6,631 bases of DNA, taken from positions 1-6,631 of the forward strand of contig JAFGIT010000265.1 in the NCBI GenBank assembly GCA_016929465.1, written 5' to 3'. Positions 6,005 to 6,631 of this stretch are shown in pieces (the first letter of the stretch is position 1; each line of letters opens with the position of its first letter). A program made the position numbers and the translations under genes. The notes under the pieces are model-generated. The model worked only from the letters and a program-made list of their open reading frames with translations. It made no database searches and was not told the origin of the DNA. The DNA is from Candidatus Coatesiibacteriota bacterium (GTDB lineage Bacteria; B130-G9).

Positions 6005-6631
6005 ATCAGGATGGACGAGATCTCCGCGGTCGAGAAATGGCCGCTGATCGATCCACACGGAAGGGGAAGAGAGCACTAGGTCGGTGTGAGCATTCTTTGC
6101 CCCGAAGCCGATCCCAACAGTGACTGCGCCGAATACCCTCTCGTTGACCAGGATCGAATTGCCGAACTCGGCTGAGGGGTTCAATCCGAATGAGAAGTGC
6201 ATCAACTCCCGTGAGCCGCATCCGGCATTATGCTCGATCCATTTCTCGAGCCTCTTGCCAGCGTCCGTCTGCTCGACTCGCGTTACTCGCCCCGCTCTGA
6301 CTTCAATCTCGAACGGCTCTGCAAGAGGGCAATCCTGCTGAGGCGGGAACACGGCGGCATCGACTTTGAACCTACCATTGATGGACAACCTGATCGCGCT
6401 GAAAGAAATCTGGCCGGCAAGTGTGGAAAGAGTGCCAGCTTTCCGACAGAGGCCGGTGGGCTTGTCGAAAAACGAATTCAAGTAGCGTCTCAGCACGGGA
6501 GACCGCAACAGGTTTCGTGCCCATGGGGGCCCGAGCGAGGCCCAGAGCGCACAACCGCTGCCTGAAAAGAGCTCCATGTGGTGCGACCTGAGAAGCAGCT
6601 GGCGGACCCTATCACCAAGGGAGTGAACCGC
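5966..6631 (-). CDS. NicX/M29-aminopeptidase-like metalloprotein, C-terminal part (5' end beyond window)
   Basis: The minus-strand frame is open from the window edge to TAG at 5966-5968 (221 residues). The ATG at 6577 is probably internal, since the frame continues upstream without a stop. Numbered from the edge, the fragment shows the C-terminal core of the M29 aminopeptidase superfamily: TLAGQISFSAIRLSINGRF (about 70-88) where peptidases have NxPxGEV, then EPFEIEVRAGRVTRVE (105-120), HFSFGLNPSAEFGNSIL (145-161), NERVFGAVTVGIGFGA (163-178) and AHTDLVLSSPSVWID (181-195). Glu ligands expected in true M29 peptidases are Gln and His here. His145 with the His182-x-Asp184 pair resembles the two-His-one-Asp iron site known for the 2,5-dihydroxypyridine dioxygenase NicX. 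The protein may therefore be a dioxygenase-like or otherwise non-peptidase metalloenzyme; the substrate is unknown. It is transcribed towards the GT-C gene and the two 3' ends overlap. A diverged aminopeptidase remains possible. Confidence 0.7.
   Translation of the reverse strand, partial: AVHSLGDRVRQLLLRSHHMELFSGSGCALWASLGPPWARNLLRSPVLRRYLNSFFDKPTGLCRKAGTLSTLAGQISFSAIRLSINGRFKVDAAVFPPQQDCPLAEPFEIEVRAGRVTRVEQTDAGKRLEKWIEHNAGCGSRELMHFSFGLNPSAEFGNSILVNERVFGAVTVGIGFGAKNAHTDLVLSSPSVWIDQRPFLDRGDLVHPDLACLRSSLLRRT

Noticed and set aside
6230-6565. Plus-strand reading frame opposite the NicX/M29-like gene
   Set aside because: The minus-strand frame carries the recognisable conserved motifs; the plus-strand product has low complexity and no motif.
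5966-6577. A complete 203-residue gene starting at ATG 6577
   Set aside because: The frame continues without a stop to the window edge, and the conserved superfamily pattern lacks its N-terminal half, so this is the C-terminal part of a longer gene.

Overview
The window is a bacterial surface-glycan (O-antigen, exopolysaccharide or similar) biosynthesis region. It is moderately GC-rich by eye and densely packed. Four of the five main genes are glycosyltransferases or look like them, and the fifth is a putative metalloenzyme. No rRNA, tRNA, CRISPR array, insertion sequence or origin was seen. Gene density, Shine-Dalgarno sequences and TTG/ATG starts indicate a bacterium. The taxon cannot be fixed from these genes. 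The multidomain glycosyltransferases, which carry TPR, beta-sandwich and Rossmann-like tails, recall surface-polysaccharide clusters of uncultured or deeply branching bacterial lineages (inference only).

Layout. Positions 1-1125 (+) hold the 3' part of a GT4 glycosyltransferase fused to C-terminal TPR repeats. Its 5' end lies outside the window. One base after its stop, a three-part GT2 glycosyltransferase runs from 1127 to 3007 (+), so the two are almost certainly co-transcribed and translationally coupled. A second, convergent GT2 glycosyltransferase (3022-4542, -) meets it tail to tail with only 14 bp between the stops. A 106-bp divergent intergenic region (4543-4648) separates it from a polytopic GT-C/ArnT-like membrane glycosyltransferase (4649-6004, +, TTG start). 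A fifth gene (5966-6631, -, running off the right edge) encodes the C-terminal part of an M29-aminopeptidase/NicX-like metalloprotein. Its 3' end overlaps the membrane gene by 39 bp. No stretch longer than about 110 bp lacks a gene.

How the genes may work together (inference): the GT4 and the two GT2 enzymes would build a glycan on a cytoplasmic or lipid-linked acceptor from nucleotide sugars. The GT-C protein would transfer a sugar from a polyprenyl-phosphate donor on the outer face of the membrane. The NicX/M29-like protein has no obvious role in glycan assembly.

The points most worth a second look are: (i) both GT2 proteins end in the same Rossmann-like domain, membrane-anchored in one and abruptly ending in the other; (ii) a ten-codon leader reading frame with a strong ribosome binding site overlaps the start of the minus-strand GT2 gene, with small competing hairpins next to it; (iii) the M29-like protein appears to have replaced peptidase metal ligands with a NicX-type His/His-Asp set.
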